A stretch of DNA of 52,237 nt, taken from Gemmatimonadota bacterium (GTDB lineage Bacteria > Latescibacterota > UBA2968 > UBA8231). Positions 28,562 to 38,179 of the stretch are shown here, piece after piece; the first letter of the stretch is position 1, and the number at the start of each line of letters is the position of its first letter. Location of the stretch: contig VXML01000016.1 of assembly GCA_009841115.1 (NCBI GenBank), positions 1 through 52,237 on the forward strand, in the 5' to 3' direction. The notes beneath the pieces are model-generated. The model was not told where the DNA came from and did not search any database. It saw only the letters and a program-made list of their open reading frames with translations. Position numbers and translations under genes: made by a program.

Positions 28562-30286
28562 TTATTCACCGTTGCCACCGAGCGCAGCCCGCTCGTCCTT
28601 TGATAATCCATAGAACTCGAATACAGCCGCATTGCAAGCGTCAATGTCGCGGCGATTAGCAGCTTCTCTCAGAGTATTTTTGAGCGTTTCATCCACGTCT
28701 TGCCAGTAAGGCAAGCGGATACGGCGCAGATATTGCGCCTGAAATCGCAAGTAGCCGCCGCGCATCCGGGTCGAATAGATCGACACAAACAGGCGGGCGA
28801 TACCCGATAGCAGCACGGCTTGCAGTGCGTACAAATCCCATTCGTCGCTCGTGATAAAGTAGAGATTGTGGTGCGGGTACAACTTGCCGCATTCATAGAC
28901 GATATGGGCTTGGCCTTTGATATCAGGGATTAGCAGCTTCGGCTTACTGGCGAGGGCCGGATAGATACGATCAATCGTACGATACCAGTTAGCAGGTGCT
29001 TTCTTGGCGATATGCCGTTTTGCTATCTGGTCCTTGCGGGCTTCCAGATAGGTTTTGAGTTTGGGGAATTTTGCTAGATCAACAAGCCCCCCTTCGTCGG
29101 CGAACGGGTTGACGACGCCAAGGCCGCGCCACTTGACGGTACCTGTGATAATATCGCGGGTCATCGCCAGTGGTAGTTTGCGATCCGGCTCTACATCTAG
29201 CTCGTCATAGGGGGCGATAAAGGCTTGATCGTCACCGGTAGCGACACCGATGCCGATCTTACATCCTACCTCTTCGATTAGCGGAAAATCTCGCTCCAGT
29301 CGCCGGACAAGGGCAAGTTGGTCGGACGACGCCAATATCCAAGGTTCGGCTCCTGCCGCAACGCCGCTCATTTCCTTGACCCCACTCTCTGGGGTGGGCT
29401 TGTCTTTGGATAGCAGAGTCTTGCTTAAAGCCTTGAGCGTTGCTGGCTCAATCTCGGGACGGTGCGCGACGCGAGTTTTGCCCGGCTTTTCATTAGCAAT
29501 AATGGTAATAGCTGGATAGGCAATAACATCTGCGTGGAAGGCCGGTGTATCGACCATATCGACATACATCTTCAGATGAAAATTATCAGCAGTCAGTTTA
29601 CGCAGCGGCCCTCCATAACGGTTTTTCATCCAGCGGTCAGCGCAGATAAATCCAAGCGTACCGCCCGGCTCCAGCAGGTTGAGTGAACGCTCGATAAAAG
29701 GGATATAGAGGTCAGCGCGGTCAAATACGGTCGTATAGCGGATGCGGTATTCGGCAAGAAGCGCAGCGGGAATTAGCTCTTGCCGCACATAAGGTGGATT
29801 GCCAACTACGCAATCAAACGCAAACGGCGGCGGCGTGAGAAGAAAATCGCCCTTGATAAGCCAGGTATCGGCGAGAGCGATGGCCGACTTTGTTTCAATC
29901 CCTTCGGCTTTGAGCACGGCGATGACCTTCTCGCGCGTTGCCTGAAATGTATCGTCGTGCAACTCGACTGCTCGAATGGCATTGGCCAGCATTTCTTCCG
30001 GACCGACTTTATCCTTTCGCTTGCTCCACGCCTTGAGCAAGCGCTCTATTGCAATAAGAAGAAAATCGCCGCCGCCAAAAGAAGGCTCCAGCAGGCGAAT
30101 TCTGTGCAAAGGTCGGTCTGCGGTATAGTTGACAAGGTCAAGGATGAACTCGACAACCTCGCGCTTTGTAAAGATTGCGCCGCGTTCCTCGATTCCCGCT
30201 TGCGCCAGCTTGATCAGCGCATCCTCGACCGGGCACATGCCGGGGAAGGAGGCTTGAGTTACTTGTTGTAGTGCGCTTTGCACCAT
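28562..30286 (-). CDS. Type II N6-adenine DNA methyltransferase (M.PaeR7I-like)
   Basis: 574 residues. Motif [11 protein letters not shown] lies at 67-76 and the catalytic NPPY at 163-166 ([14 protein letters not shown]). The N-terminal [18 protein letters not shown] is typical of gamma-class adenine methylases, and the large C-terminal half supplies target recognition (LRRIRLPYW). It should methylate adenine in the same site cut by the downstream nuclease and so protect the host DNA. The gene order and 12-base gap support a paired restriction-modification system. Both genes look intact. Confidence 0.92.
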   Translation of the reverse strand: MVQSALQQVTQASFPGMCPVEDALIKLAQAGIEERGAIFTKREVVEFILDLVNYTADRPLHRIRLLEPSFGGGDFLLIAIERLLKAWSKRKDKVGPEEMLANAIRAVELHDDTFQATREKVIAVLKAEGIETKSAIALADTWLIKGDFLLTPPPFAFDCVVGNPPYVRQELIPAALLAEYRIRYTTVFDRADLYIPFIERSLNLLEPGGTLGFICADRWMKNRYGGPLRKLTADNFHLKMYVDMVDTPAFHADVIAYPAITIIANEKPGKTRVAHRPEIEPATLKALSKTLLSKDKPTPESGVKEMSGVAAGAEPWILASSDQLALVRRLERDFPLIEEVGCKIGIGVATGDDQAFIAPYDELDVEPDRKLPLAMTRDIITGTVKWRGLGVVNPFADEGGLVDLAKFPKLKTYLEARKDQIAKRHIAKKAPANWYRTIDRIYPALASKPKLLIPDIKGQAHIVYECGKLYPHHNLYFITSDEWDLYALQAVLLSGIARLFVSIYSTRMRGGYLRFQAQYLRRIRLPYWQDVDETLKNTLREAANRRDIDACNAAVFEFYGLSKDERAALGGNGE

Positions 30287-30384
30287 GGACCCGCTCGTTT
30301 TCTCAGTTCGCGTGTTTGACTATCTGTTTATGATATTCGATAAACTCGCGCAAGGAGCGTGGAATAAGATAGAGAGAAAACCAA

Positions 30385-30417
30385 AAGCGCCCGATGCCGA
30401 CGAGACATCGGGCGCTT
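30385..30417 (-). terminator. Terminator hairpin after the sugar isomerase gene
   Basis: A perfect 12-base-pair stem, AAGCGCCCGATG (30385-30396) and its complement (30406-30417), with a 9-base loop. On the minus strand it is followed by TTGGTTTTC. It is 37 bases past the stop of the isomerase-like gene. Confidence 0.8.
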
Positions 30418-30453
30418 CTTTGTGCTCACCTTAGAGTTTCTTAGGATCGGCCC

Positions 30454-31281
30454 TCAGTTCGATGCTCGCCGCGTCGCGCTTAGCACGTCATAGCAAAACT
30501 GCGCCGTGCTCCAGGCGTCGTACCCATTTGCGTTCCATATCTGGCCGGTGACTTCTGGGCAGATGTAATTGTCCCAGCCGGCGTCTTGCACGGCCTTGTA
30601 GTAGGCCTTCATGTCCAGCTTGCCGCTACCGGGCAGGAGATAGCGGACCCGCCCTTCTTCGTCGAGATAGCCGTCCTTGATGTGATTGTGGACTGAGTAC
30701 TGGAGATTCAGGTCAATCGAGTGCTGCAAGTCGATGCCCTCGACCCAGAAGTGGCTGTAGTCGAAGTTAAGGCCGAGATTCGGGTGATTGGTTTGCTGCA
30801 TGAGCCATGCGGCTTTTTCCGGCGTCTCGAAGTCGTCGCCTGCATGCGGCTCGATGGCGACGATGACGTCGTATTCGGCGGCCATGTCGCCTAGTTCGAG
30901 TACCAGCTCGACGATGCGCTCTTTGCCGGTCTCCCAGGCGGGTTTGCCGCCGAGGGTGGTGCTGACGACCATTGGGCGGTCGTCGAGCCGGAGTGCGCGG
31001 CTCAGTTCAAACGTCGCCCTGAACTGCGCGAGTGCGGCGGCGCGCCCCTCGCCTTCGACGCAGGGCGAGAGCAGGGCCATGAGTGCTGGCGTGGGGAAGC
31101 CGAGTTGGCGGAAGAGGTCGGCGAGTCTTTTGCGCGCGGACGCGTCCATGTTGGCCGGCTCGGTTGGCCAGCCGGGAGTGACGGCGATTTCCATGCCCTC
31201 GTAGCCCATGTCGGCGAGGCGCGGCAGAGCTTCGAAGACGTCGAGTTGCTTCATGCCATAGGTGCTGTAGTAGAGTTTCAC
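30454..31281 (-). CDS. Sugar phosphate isomerase/epimerase (xylose isomerase-like TIM barrel)
   Basis: 275 residues from a GTG at 31281, with AGGAGG 10 bases upstream. The family pattern is clear: LADMGYEGMEIAVTPGWP, VIVAIEPHAGDDFETPEKA, LGLNFDYSHFWVEG, VHNHIKDGYLDEEG and YICPEVTGQIW. Glutamates 144 and 240-region, the histidine of NFDYSHF and the HNHIKD histidines are the expected metal ligands. Members isomerise or epimerise sugars or inositol intermediates. Its substrate is not evident. It is divergent from the aldo/keto reductase at 31462. Confidence 0.87.
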   Translation of the reverse strand: MKLYYSTYGMKQLDVFEALPRLADMGYEGMEIAVTPGWPTEPANMDASARKRLADLFRQLGFPTPALMALLSPCVEGEGRAAALAQFRATFELSRALRLDDRPMVVSTTLGGKPAWETGKERIVELVLELGDMAAEYDVIVAIEPHAGDDFETPEKAAWLMQQTNHPNLGLNFDYSHFWVEGIDLQHSIDLNLQYSVHNHIKDGYLDEEGRVRYLLPGSGKLDMKAYYKAVQDAGWDNYICPEVTGQIWNANGYDAWSTAQFCYDVLSATRRASN

Positions 31282-31310
31282 GCGGTGACGGCCTCCTGTT
31301 GTGAGTCAGG

Positions 31311-31336
31311 AATTAAGAATTAGGAATTAAGAATTA
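31311..31336. repeat. Short AATTAAGAATTA direct repeat
   Basis: AATTAAGAATTA occurs at 31311-31322 and again at 31325-31336. The 16-base string AATTAAGAATTAGGAA is also found at 4962-4977, overlapping the MITE-like element, so it is a dispersed intergenic sequence. Confidence 0.75.
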
Positions 31337-31461
31337 CGGTACTGCATTCTCCCTTGGACGATGTAGGCTAATGGGATAGATTTTTCGCGCCGGAGAAACT
31401 AATGTGCCATATTGGGCGCAGCAAGCTGTAAGCGCATCGCAACCGACGCAAGGAGGTTATT

Positions 31462-32337
31462 GTGGAATATCGCCGCTTTGGACAGACGGACATGGAGCTG
31501 AGCACCGTTGGCTTGGGTGGACTATTGGCCCGCTATGAGGGTATCAATGGCCATCCGCCGCCCGAGGAGAAGCGCCGGATTTACCTGCGGGCCGCTGAGT
31601 TGGGCGTCAATCTCTTTGACATGGGCTACGGAGACGAAGTTCACATACCGGACGAGCTGAAAGGTCCGCGAGACGACCGCTTCTTCTCGCTCAAGGTGGG
31701 TGCGCCGGCAGCCGCTGAGGTGGAGGGGACTATCGACAAACACCTCGTTAATGTGCGCCGCGAGGCTATCGATATTTTGCGGGTACACCACTATGCCTAT
31801 CTGAAAAACGAAGGCTTGGCCGAGCGCATCGCCGAGTGCAAGGCCAAAGGCAAAGTGCGCGCCTTGTGCTTGATTCGCCACATGTTGGCCGATCAGCAAG
31901 CCTACGCCGAGCGCGGCCCCGAACCCGAGGCGGACGCCGATTTGGTCATCTACAACTACGTCTGCCGCTGGCAGGCCCCGGGCATTGCGGCGTCGGCGCA
32001 GGCTGGGAAGGGCGTGCTGATTATGAAGGCTTTAGGCGGCCAGTGGATTAGTTGGGCCGACAAGACGCAGACCGACTGGTCGGCCGTAGATGCGTCAAAG
32101 GTCGAGGAGCTATCGCCGAGGGGCGAAGGCATTCGCGGAGAGCTGCCGCTGGTCTATCCGATTGTCTCAGGCCCTTGGCACGAGTTAGCCGAGCCGGGCG
32201 AGTTGGTGCCGCGCACCGAGCGGGCGATACAGTGGGTGCTGGCGACTGAGGGGGTGCATTGCACCTTGGTAGCTTTTGCTAGCGTCGAGGAGTTGGAGGA
32301 AGGGTTGGGGGTGATGGAGGCAAGTGCCGCTATTTGA
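31462..32337 (+). CDS. Aldo/keto reductase family protein with unusual active-site spacing
   Basis: 291 residues from a GTG preceded by AGGAGG. MEYRRFGQTDMELSTVGLGG is the typical family start. The tetrad candidates are D53, Y56, K78 and H109 or H110. In normal members the aspartate and tyrosine are five residues apart (D-T-A-x-x-Y); here only three (LFDMGYG), so the tyrosine may not be placed for hydride chemistry. The C-terminal part is shorter than usual. It may be a reductase of altered specificity or a non-catalytic relative. It is alone on the plus strand between minus-strand genes. Confidence 0.82.
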   Translation: MEYRRFGQTDMELSTVGLGGLLARYEGINGHPPPEEKRRIYLRAAELGVNLFDMGYGDEVHIPDELKGPRDDRFFSLKVGAPAAAEVEGTIDKHLVNVRREAIDILRVHHYAYLKNEGLAERIAECKAKGKVRALCLIRHMLADQQAYAERGPEPEADADLVIYNYVCRWQAPGIAASAQAGKGVLIMKALGGQWISWADKTQTDWSAVDASKVEELSPRGEGIRGELPLVYPIVSGPWHELAEPGELVPRTERAIQWVLATEGVHCTLVAFASVEELEEGLGVMEASAAI

Positions 32338-32358
32338 TTCGATCAAGAGGGGGCGGGT

Positions 32359-34656
32359 TCAGTAGGCCACGGAAACGATTCGGCTGACTTGGTCGGTGCG
32401 CGCGTCTCCGCTGACTTCGACGCGCAGGACGTAGTTTCCCGGTGCGACTAGACCGCCAGCGCGGTCGCGTCCGTCCCATTCCAAGGCTACTCGTCCGGCT
32501 ACCTGATCCTCTTCGCTCAAAAGATGCACCTGCCGCCCAGTCAGGTCGAAAATGGCCACTCGCACGGTGCGCGGGTCCAGTACTTTGAGCAGATTGAATT
32601 CGAGGGTGAGCCGGTCGCCAACGCCGTCGCCGTTGGGAGTTAGCAGTTGGGTTGAGATGGTCAGGTCGTCGAGCAGATCGGAGGCCGCAGGCAGGGCTAC
32701 GGACACCGTTTCGCTCGCCACGGCCTCGCTGGCATCTCCCGCGTCAACCTGTTGCACTTGACCTTCCAGATTGCTGTTGAAGAGCAACGCGTCAAAACGA
32801 GTCTGGTTGAGGTAGAGCGTACTCTCGAAATCGATCTCCAAAAGCCCGGAGCGCCGCACGGCGTGGTCGAGGACGAGCAGGGTTCCGTCGTCCCGCTCCT
32901 CGATTTGGACGGAGGCTGCTTCCCCGTTGATGCGCAAGGTCTTGAAGTGCACTGCCGCTGACGAACTCAGCAGGATTTGGTCAAATCCTCGGTTGGCCGA
33001 AGTCGCGGTTGTGCGGAGGAAATAGGTGAAATTTTGCGGTGCGCCCGGATCGACCTCGGCCGGGTAGATTTCCGCCAGCGTCTGTTGCACCAGCGGTGGG
33101 TGGAAGTGCAAGGTTAGCGTTTCTAGTGCTGGGGCGCTGAACGGATCTTCGCTCAAAAGCTGCACTTCGATTTGGGCGAACTGCCGAGGTCCTGGCGACA
33201 AAAAACCCTGACCGGAAACCTCGTAAACCGGACTCCAGTTGCTCCAATCCGAACCTATTGTGCGCACGGTGTCGATCCGCCCGCGAAAAGAGGGAATGAG
33301 CTTGTCGTATTTTCTGGCGGAGACTTCTTTGCCGTTCTTGTCGTAGAAAAAGTACTCTTCGTCGAGCAAATTGCCGGTACGGCTGCGGATCTCTAGGCGA
33401 GTAGCGGGCGGCACTAAGGCTCGCCAATCGAGCGCCGAGATCGTCTTTTTCCCGCCCAAGTCGAAAATCGGTGAGAGCGCTGTCAAGGCGGCGGGAAATC
33501 CTTCGCCAAAGACTTGGAACTCCGCGGTCGTGCCCGAGAGCGCGCCAGAGGTCATGCCAAAGAGGAGCCGGACGTAGCGCAACTTCATCGGAGGAAAGCG
33601 CTCCTCAAAGTGGACGATATCGCGGCGGTTGCGCAGCGATTCGGGCAATTCTCCCAACGAGACCCAGCGCAGCGATCCGTCCGGGGCCAGCGATCCGTCC
33701 GACCCCGACATTTTGTACCACAGGTAATTGATGGATCCAAAGCGAGTGCGAGCTCTCTCGCCGGTCGTTGGCAGCCCGGTGAAGTCCCCCAACAATCGCA
33801 CTCGATCGACCCAGAAGAGCACGCCCAAGTCGAGGATGAAGAGCCCCACCGGCGTCACTCCGCGCCCTTCCTTGCGACCCCAGTACGAGGTGATGTCTCC
33901 GTCAATTAGGTTGCGGCTGATCAAGGGGTTCTCATGGCGCTCATCCCGGCCGGAGCCGACTAGGCTATGCACGTCGATCTGACCGCCGCGTTCTCGCGCG
34001 CCCAGAGACAGATTGTCGCCCACGCTTTCTACCGACAACTCGCTGAGCTGGGCACCAAGCGTCTTCTTGTCGGCTTGGATGCGAATGTGCTGCAAGGGCT
34101 TGAGGCCAAAGTCGATCTCGATGACCCGATCCTGGTTAAAGCTGTACAGGCGGCGCTTGTTGTAGCGCAGGGTGCCCTCAATGGCCACGCCGGCGCTGGT
34201 GAAGAAAGGCTCGCCGTCGGAAGTGAAAACCTTGAAGAATTCGAGCGGCTCGCCGCCCTCGGCAAAATGCAGGCGGATGGTGCGCGCCGAGACCACCCGG
34301 CCTAGATCGACCTCTATCCACCAGTCCTCCAACGGGGCTTCCGAAGCAGGTGTCCAGGCCGTCTCCATGTCTCCGTCTATCAGTAGGGGAGCACGATTCA
34401 GCGCTGTGCCGGCGGCGCGGATGCCGCCGCCAAAAGTCGCGGCGTTTTGCACCGCGTCGATATTCTGGCGCACGAACGCGGGTTTGAGCACGCCGTCGGC
34501 GACATCGACCGCGTCGCCGGGCAGCGTCCACTCGCTCCAGCCGCCCGGCCCGCCGAGGCGCAGTTCTTCGGCTCCGAGGGTCGTCTGGACGGCGAGCAGG
34601 GGCGTGCCTAGCACCAACAAGTACAGGCGGATTTTTGTCGCTAAACGATCGCACAT
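32359..34656 (-). CDS. Secreted discoidin-like/FlgD-like protein, copy 1
   Basis: 765 residues with a signal peptide (LYLLVLGTPLLAVQTTLGA). Two F5/8-type-C-like carbohydrate-binding modules are suggested by LIDGDMETAWTP...WWIEVDLGRVV (about 92-125) and LIDGDITSYWGR...LFILDLGVLFWVDRVRLLG (about 250-290). A middle region repeats the DSGSL/WYKxxxSDGS theme. The C-terminus has LTPNGDGVGDRL and a FlgD/CHU_C-like Ig domain (VRVAIFDLTGRQVHLL, LEWDGRD, VAPGNYVLRVEV), often linked with surface attachment or type IX-like export. It is paralogous along its length with the gene at 45082-47391. It probably binds glycans outside the cell. Confidence 0.82.
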   Translation of the reverse strand: MCDRLATKIRLYLLVLGTPLLAVQTTLGAEELRLGGPGGWSEWTLPGDAVDVADGVLKPAFVRQNIDAVQNAATFGGGIRAAGTALNRAPLLIDGDMETAWTPASEAPLEDWWIEVDLGRVVSARTIRLHFAEGGEPLEFFKVFTSDGEPFFTSAGVAIEGTLRYNKRRLYSFNQDRVIEIDFGLKPLQHIRIQADKKTLGAQLSELSVESVGDNLSLGARERGGQIDVHSLVGSGRDERHENPLISRNLIDGDITSYWGRKEGRGVTPVGLFILDLGVLFWVDRVRLLGDFTGLPTTGERARTRFGSINYLWYKMSGSDGSLAPDGSLRWVSLGELPESLRNRRDIVHFEERFPPMKLRYVRLLFGMTSGALSGTTAEFQVFGEGFPAALTALSPIFDLGGKKTISALDWRALVPPATRLEIRSRTGNLLDEEYFFYDKNGKEVSARKYDKLIPSFRGRIDTVRTIGSDWSNWSPVYEVSGQGFLSPGPRQFAQIEVQLLSEDPFSAPALETLTLHFHPPLVQQTLAEIYPAEVDPGAPQNFTYFLRTTATSANRGFDQILLSSSAAVHFKTLRINGEAASVQIEERDDGTLLVLDHAVRRSGLLEIDFESTLYLNQTRFDALLFNSNLEGQVQQVDAGDASEAVASETVSVALPAASDLLDDLTISTQLLTPNGDGVGDRLTLEFNLLKVLDPRTVRVAIFDLTGRQVHLLSEEDQVAGRVALEWDGRDRAGGLVAPGNYVLRVEVSGDARTDQVSRIVSVAY

Positions 34657-34692
34657 AGCATTGAACCTACCGATCCAGCCGCACTGGTGGGA

Positions 34693-34731
34693 GATTCTTC
34701 GACTTCGCTGCGCTATGATCAGAATGACAGG
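34693..34731. repeat. Copy of a dispersed intergenic repeat (CTTCGAC...ATGACAGG)
   Basis: CTTCGACTTCGCTGCGCTATGATCAGAATGACAGG-type sequence in the gap between the discoidin gene and the next mannonate dehydratase. Related copies lie near 1736-1762 and 39216-39253, and parts of it form the arms inside 4991-5056. Confidence 0.6.
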
Positions 34732-34779
34732 AACATAGCTTCATCGCCTATCTATTTTTAACGGCTATAGCAACAGACT

Positions 34780-35757
34780 TTAACTCGCGTACACGGCCTC
34801 GCGCAGTCCCTTTATGTAGCCGATGGCGAACAAGCGCCCGATTGACGAATAGCCCGGCTGGTCGTTGCGGTCGCCCTCCATCGTCGGCACGTGGTCAGGG
34901 CGCAGGACGCCTTCAAAGCCGATGTCGCGGTAGGCTTCCATGCAGGCGCGCATGTCGGTTGGGCCTTCGTCGTGGAAGGTCTCGACGAACTTTTCGGGCG
35001 TGCCGCGCACATCGCGGAAGTGGACGAAGTAGATGCGGTCGCCAAAGTGGCGGATGACTTCGGGCAAGTCGTCGGTCATCAGGGTGAAGTTGCCTTGGCA
35101 CAGACAGATGCCGTTGGCTGGGCTGGGCACTAGGTCGATGAGCTTTTGGTAGTTTTCGACGCTGCGCATGATCCGCCCCATGCCTCGGAGGGGCGACAGC
35201 GGCGGGTCGTCGGGGTGCATGGCGAGTTTGACGCCGGCTTCTTCGGCGACCGGCACGACCTTTTCGAGGAAGTACTTCAGGTTATCCCAAAGCTGTTCTT
35301 CGGTGACGACGCCGGCGTCGGTCAGGGGCGCGTTTTTCATCAGCTCGTTGTCAAAGCCGGTGACCATGGCGCCGCCGCGGCCGGGTGCCGCCATCGAGGT
35401 CCGGGTCCAGTTGAGTACGGGCATCCACTCGGGACACCAGACTGGGATGCCGACCTTGCCCATGTTGCGAATCAGCTCGCAGGCGTATTCGATCTCCTCG
35501 TCGCGGTCGGAGAGGCCGAGCTTGGCCTTGTTGAGCGGCGGGCGGGCCTCGATGACGTCGAGGGAGAAGCCGCCGTCGTTAAACGCGGTTTTCATCCGCA
35601 CGAGGTTGGTGAAGCTCCAGGGCCGTTGCTCGGGGTGGATGTCGGCGGGATCGCCGGGTGTGGAGAAGCCGCCGACCACGTGGTCAACGCCGCATTGCTT
35701 GACCATCCGCCACAGCGGCGTGGGATGATCGGGCAGGACTTCGGCAATTTTGATCAT
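34780..35757 (-). CDS. Mannonate dehydratase-like protein (UxuA/ManD family), copy 2
   Basis: 325 residues. Metal ligands match copy 1 at 19130-20101: H181 (AMHPDDPP), C220 (ICLCQGN), H246 (FVHFRDV) and D288 (RPDHVPT). The N-terminal half differs strongly from copy 1 (VVGGFSTPGDPADIHPEQRPW). It follows the C39/PfkB/amidohydrolase/NUDIX gene set by 82 bases and may be read through from it. Two divergent enzymes in 15 kb suggest different acid-sugar substrates. Confidence 0.85.
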   Translation of the reverse strand: MIKIAEVLPDHPTPLWRMVKQCGVDHVVGGFSTPGDPADIHPEQRPWSFTNLVRMKTAFNDGGFSLDVIEARPPLNKAKLGLSDRDEEIEYACELIRNMGKVGIPVWCPEWMPVLNWTRTSMAAPGRGGAMVTGFDNELMKNAPLTDAGVVTEEQLWDNLKYFLEKVVPVAEEAGVKLAMHPDDPPLSPLRGMGRIMRSVENYQKLIDLVPSPANGICLCQGNFTLMTDDLPEVIRHFGDRIYFVHFRDVRGTPEKFVETFHDEGPTDMRACMEAYRDIGFEGVLRPDHVPTMEGDRNDQPGYSSIGRLFAIGYIKGLREAVYAS

Positions 35758-35839
35758 ATTGTTCCTCTTCTTGACGAGATAAGGTTAGAATGTGCAAAAA
35801 AGAAATATTTGCCTTTAGGCGAAGTGCGGTCAACATAGT

Positions 35840-36337
35840 TCAGCGAATAAACGGGTACACTAGGCCGGTCAGCGCGTCCGCGATGCGGATGTGGTGCGAG
35901 AGTAAGGTCTGTGCGGGCAGAGCATCGGCGGCAAAATAGCCGATGTTTGTGCTTTCTGAGGAAAGCTGCAATGCGCCAGCGACGGGTTCGCAGATAAAGA
36001 CGTGGGTGACGTAGTGGACGATGGTGCCGTCGGGATAGCGCATGAATGGGTAGCTCTCCGGCTCGGAGTAAATCCCGATCAGCCGCTCGACGCGCACCTC
36101 CAAGCCCGTTTCTTCATAGACTTCGCGCACCACGGTCTGCTCGACGGATTCGCCGAGTTCGACATTGCCGCCGGGCATGCCCCAAAAGCCGTTGTCCGCG
36201 CGCTGTTGCAGAAGGATTTTGCCGGTCTTGTCGCGGATAAAGCCATTGGCCGCCACGCCGAGCCGGTCGGGCATTTTCGCGAGCGGCGCGCCCGTACTGT
36301 CGCACCATTGGGTATAGTCGAATTCCTCTGCGTTCAT
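35840..36337 (-). CDS. NUDIX hydrolase
   Basis: 165 residues from the ATG at 36337, 2 bases after the stop of the amidohydrolase. The NUDIX box is intact (GGNVELGESVEQTVVREVYEETGLEV: G-x5-E-x7-REVxEExGL). Such enzymes hydrolyse nucleoside diphosphates linked to another group. The frame is open upstream but that part overlaps the amidohydrolase gene. The substrate cannot be told. Confidence 0.92.
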   Translation of the reverse strand: MNAEEFDYTQWCDSTGAPLAKMPDRLGVAANGFIRDKTGKILLQQRADNGFWGMPGGNVELGESVEQTVVREVYEETGLEVRVERLIGIYSEPESYPFMRYPDGTIVHYVTHVFICEPVAGALQLSSESTNIGYFAADALPAQTLLSHHIRIADALTGLVYPFIR

Positions 36338-36339
36338 GG

Positions 36340-37287
36340 CTATTGCGCAAGCGGCCCATAGGCGCTGATAGCCGAGTCGTGGAAGAGCGTCCGGCGCTCG
36401 TCGTCTGAAAAGTCGGCGCTCCATTCAAGGAACTTGGCGTAGAGATAGCCGATGCTAATGCCCCGCAGTTTATCGACGGGATAGTTGCTGGCAAACATGC
36501 AGCGGTTACAGCCAAAGCGTTCGATCAGCCCTTGGACGACTGCGGCGATTTTGGCCTCTTTGGCCGCGTCCTCGTGGAAGGCGTCCCGAGCAAACCACGC
36601 CATAGACAGCTTCATATAGATGTTGGGCAATGCGGCCAGCGCAGCCATGCCTTCGCGCCAGAGGTCCTCGTGCGCTTGGTCCTCGCCGTCGTGGAGGAAG
36701 CCGAGGTGGTTGGTGACGATGCGGAGGTTGGGGAAGTCGCGGAAAACTGCGACCGCATCGGCCACTTGGTGGGGATTGCAGGAGAGGTCGAAGGCGAGGT
36801 TGTGGCGTTCTAAAAGCGCTAAGCCATCGCGAAAGCGGCTACTCTGCAAAACTCCGTCTTCTATCTGCGGCCAAGTCAAGTCGGGATTGTCGGGATGGTG
36901 ATTGAGGATCATGCGCACGCCGCACAGATGGCCCTTAGCAGCCGCTAGGTGTTGTTCAATGGTGCGCTCGGCTGCGGCGATGTCGCGCTCCAGATGCACG
37001 TACGCGACAATGCCAAAGGGCTGTTCGGCTGAAGTTGGTTCGAGTTGGCCGCGCACCCAGCGGGTTTCTTCTACGGTATCGACGGGGATGCCGTCAGGCA
37101 CTTGGCCGACGACGGTTTCGACGTGGACGCCGCTGACCCGCTGCAACTCAGGGGGCAGTTCGCTCATGTCTTGGGCGTAATCGGCGGCTCGGTACGCCGG
37201 CATGACATCGCCGAGGTTGGGATTGGGCCGCTCGGCTAGGTCCCAGAGGTGGAAGTGGGGATCGCACAGGGGGATGGGAGTCTGCAT
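36340..37287 (-). CDS. Amidohydrolase-2 family metal-dependent hydrolase (lactonase-like)
   Basis: 315 residues. The first metal motif H-F-H is near the start (DPHFHLWDLAER). Further family marks are GVHVETVVGQ, GVRMILNHHPDNPDLTW, VTNHLGFLHDGE and RCMFASNYPVDKL, where the aspartate of the last strand sits. This pattern fits sugar or aromatic lactonases (for example L-fuconolactonase-like) of the TIM-barrel amidohydrolases. It lies 27 bases after the PfkB kinase gene and 2 before the NUDIX gene. The neighbours suggest sugar catabolism. Confidence 0.88.
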   Translation of the reverse strand: MQTPIPLCDPHFHLWDLAERPNPNLGDVMPAYRAADYAQDMSELPPELQRVSGVHVETVVGQVPDGIPVDTVEETRWVRGQLEPTSAEQPFGIVAYVHLERDIAAAERTIEQHLAAAKGHLCGVRMILNHHPDNPDLTWPQIEDGVLQSSRFRDGLALLERHNLAFDLSCNPHQVADAVAVFRDFPNLRIVTNHLGFLHDGEDQAHEDLWREGMAALAALPNIYMKLSMAWFARDAFHEDAAKEAKIAAVVQGLIERFGCNRCMFASNYPVDKLRGISIGYLYAKFLEWSADFSDDERRTLFHDSAISAYGPLAQ

Positions 37288-37314
37288 GGGGAAAAGCCTT
37301 TCGCTGATAAGTGG

Positions 37315-38172
37315 TTAAGCAAACGCCGCCTTCACGGATTCAGGCAGCGGACAATGGGCACCCGGGTGCTGCACCGCGCTGGCACCGGCGGCGCACGCTA
37401 AGTCTAGGGCCTGTTGCGGGTCGGTGCCGAGCAGGGCGCTGGCGGCCAGGACCCCGCTAAAGGCGTCGCCAGCCCCGACCGCATCGACGACGGACGCGGG
37501 CGCGGGCTGTGCGGCGAACGAAGCTCCTGGAATGTGGAGCTGAGCGCCGTCGCCGCCAAAGGTAATCGTTAGGCAATCCAGCGCGTAGCGGGCGATTAAG
37601 TCGGCGGGCGCGGCAACCTCGGCGATGTCCCGCACGGCCTCCCATTCCTCGTCGTTGAGCTTGACAATGGTCGCCGCTTCGAGGCCAAAGAGCACGGTCT
37701 GCGGCGTATAGCAGTCCTTGCGCAAGTTGACGTCGAAAAGCCGATGCCGGGGCTTGGCGGCCAGCAAGTGTTCTAGCCCCGGACGATTGGCTGGGCTGCG
37801 CTGCGCTGCTGTGCCATAGTAGATCAAGTCGGGGGGCTGGTCTAACGCTGGCTTAGTTTCGATGTAGTCCCAAGCCACGCCAGCGCGGATGGTGTAAGAA
37901 GGCTGGCCATCGTCGAGCAATACATCGACCGTGCCCGTAGGCTCGGGCCGGTCGGCGACCCACTGTTGATCGATGTCGGCGCGCCGGAGAAAGCCCCGCG
38001 CCTGTTGTCCCAGTTCGTCCTGCCCCACGGCGCTGACCATGGCTACGGGGAAGCCGAGTTGGCGCAGATTCCAGGCGAAGTTCAGGGAGGCACCTCCCAA
38101 GCAGGTGTGGTCGGGGAAGCAGTCGTAGAGGATCTCGCCGAAGACGATGGAAGTGAAGTTCGCTTTATCCAT
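37315..38172 (-). CDS. PfkB-family carbohydrate kinase (fructokinase-like)
   Basis: 285 residues. The N-terminal GGASLNFAWNLRQLG and C-terminal DAVGAGDAFSG (catalytic D236) are the two PfkB signatures. The sugar-binding start VFGEILYDCFPD resembles fructokinases. It would phosphorylate a sugar with ATP in the cytoplasm. It starts 7 bases after the C39-like gene and is followed by the amidohydrolase, so an operon is likely. Confidence 0.92.
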   Translation of the reverse strand: MDKANFTSIVFGEILYDCFPDHTCLGGASLNFAWNLRQLGFPVAMVSAVGQDELGQQARGFLRRADIDQQWVADRPEPTGTVDVLLDDGQPSYTIRAGVAWDYIETKPALDQPPDLIYYGTAAQRSPANRPGLEHLLAAKPRHRLFDVNLRKDCYTPQTVLFGLEAATIVKLNDEEWEAVRDIAEVAAPADLIARYALDCLTITFGGDGAQLHIPGASFAAQPAPASVVDAVGAGDAFSGVLAASALLGTDPQQALDLACAAGASAVQHPGAHCPLPESVKAAFA

Positions 38173-38179
38173 AGTACAG

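Noticed and set aside
25841..30286. Prophage or integrative element
   Set aside because: Apart from PcfJ-like and restriction-modification genes there is no integrase, capsid, terminase, relaxase or attachment repeat.
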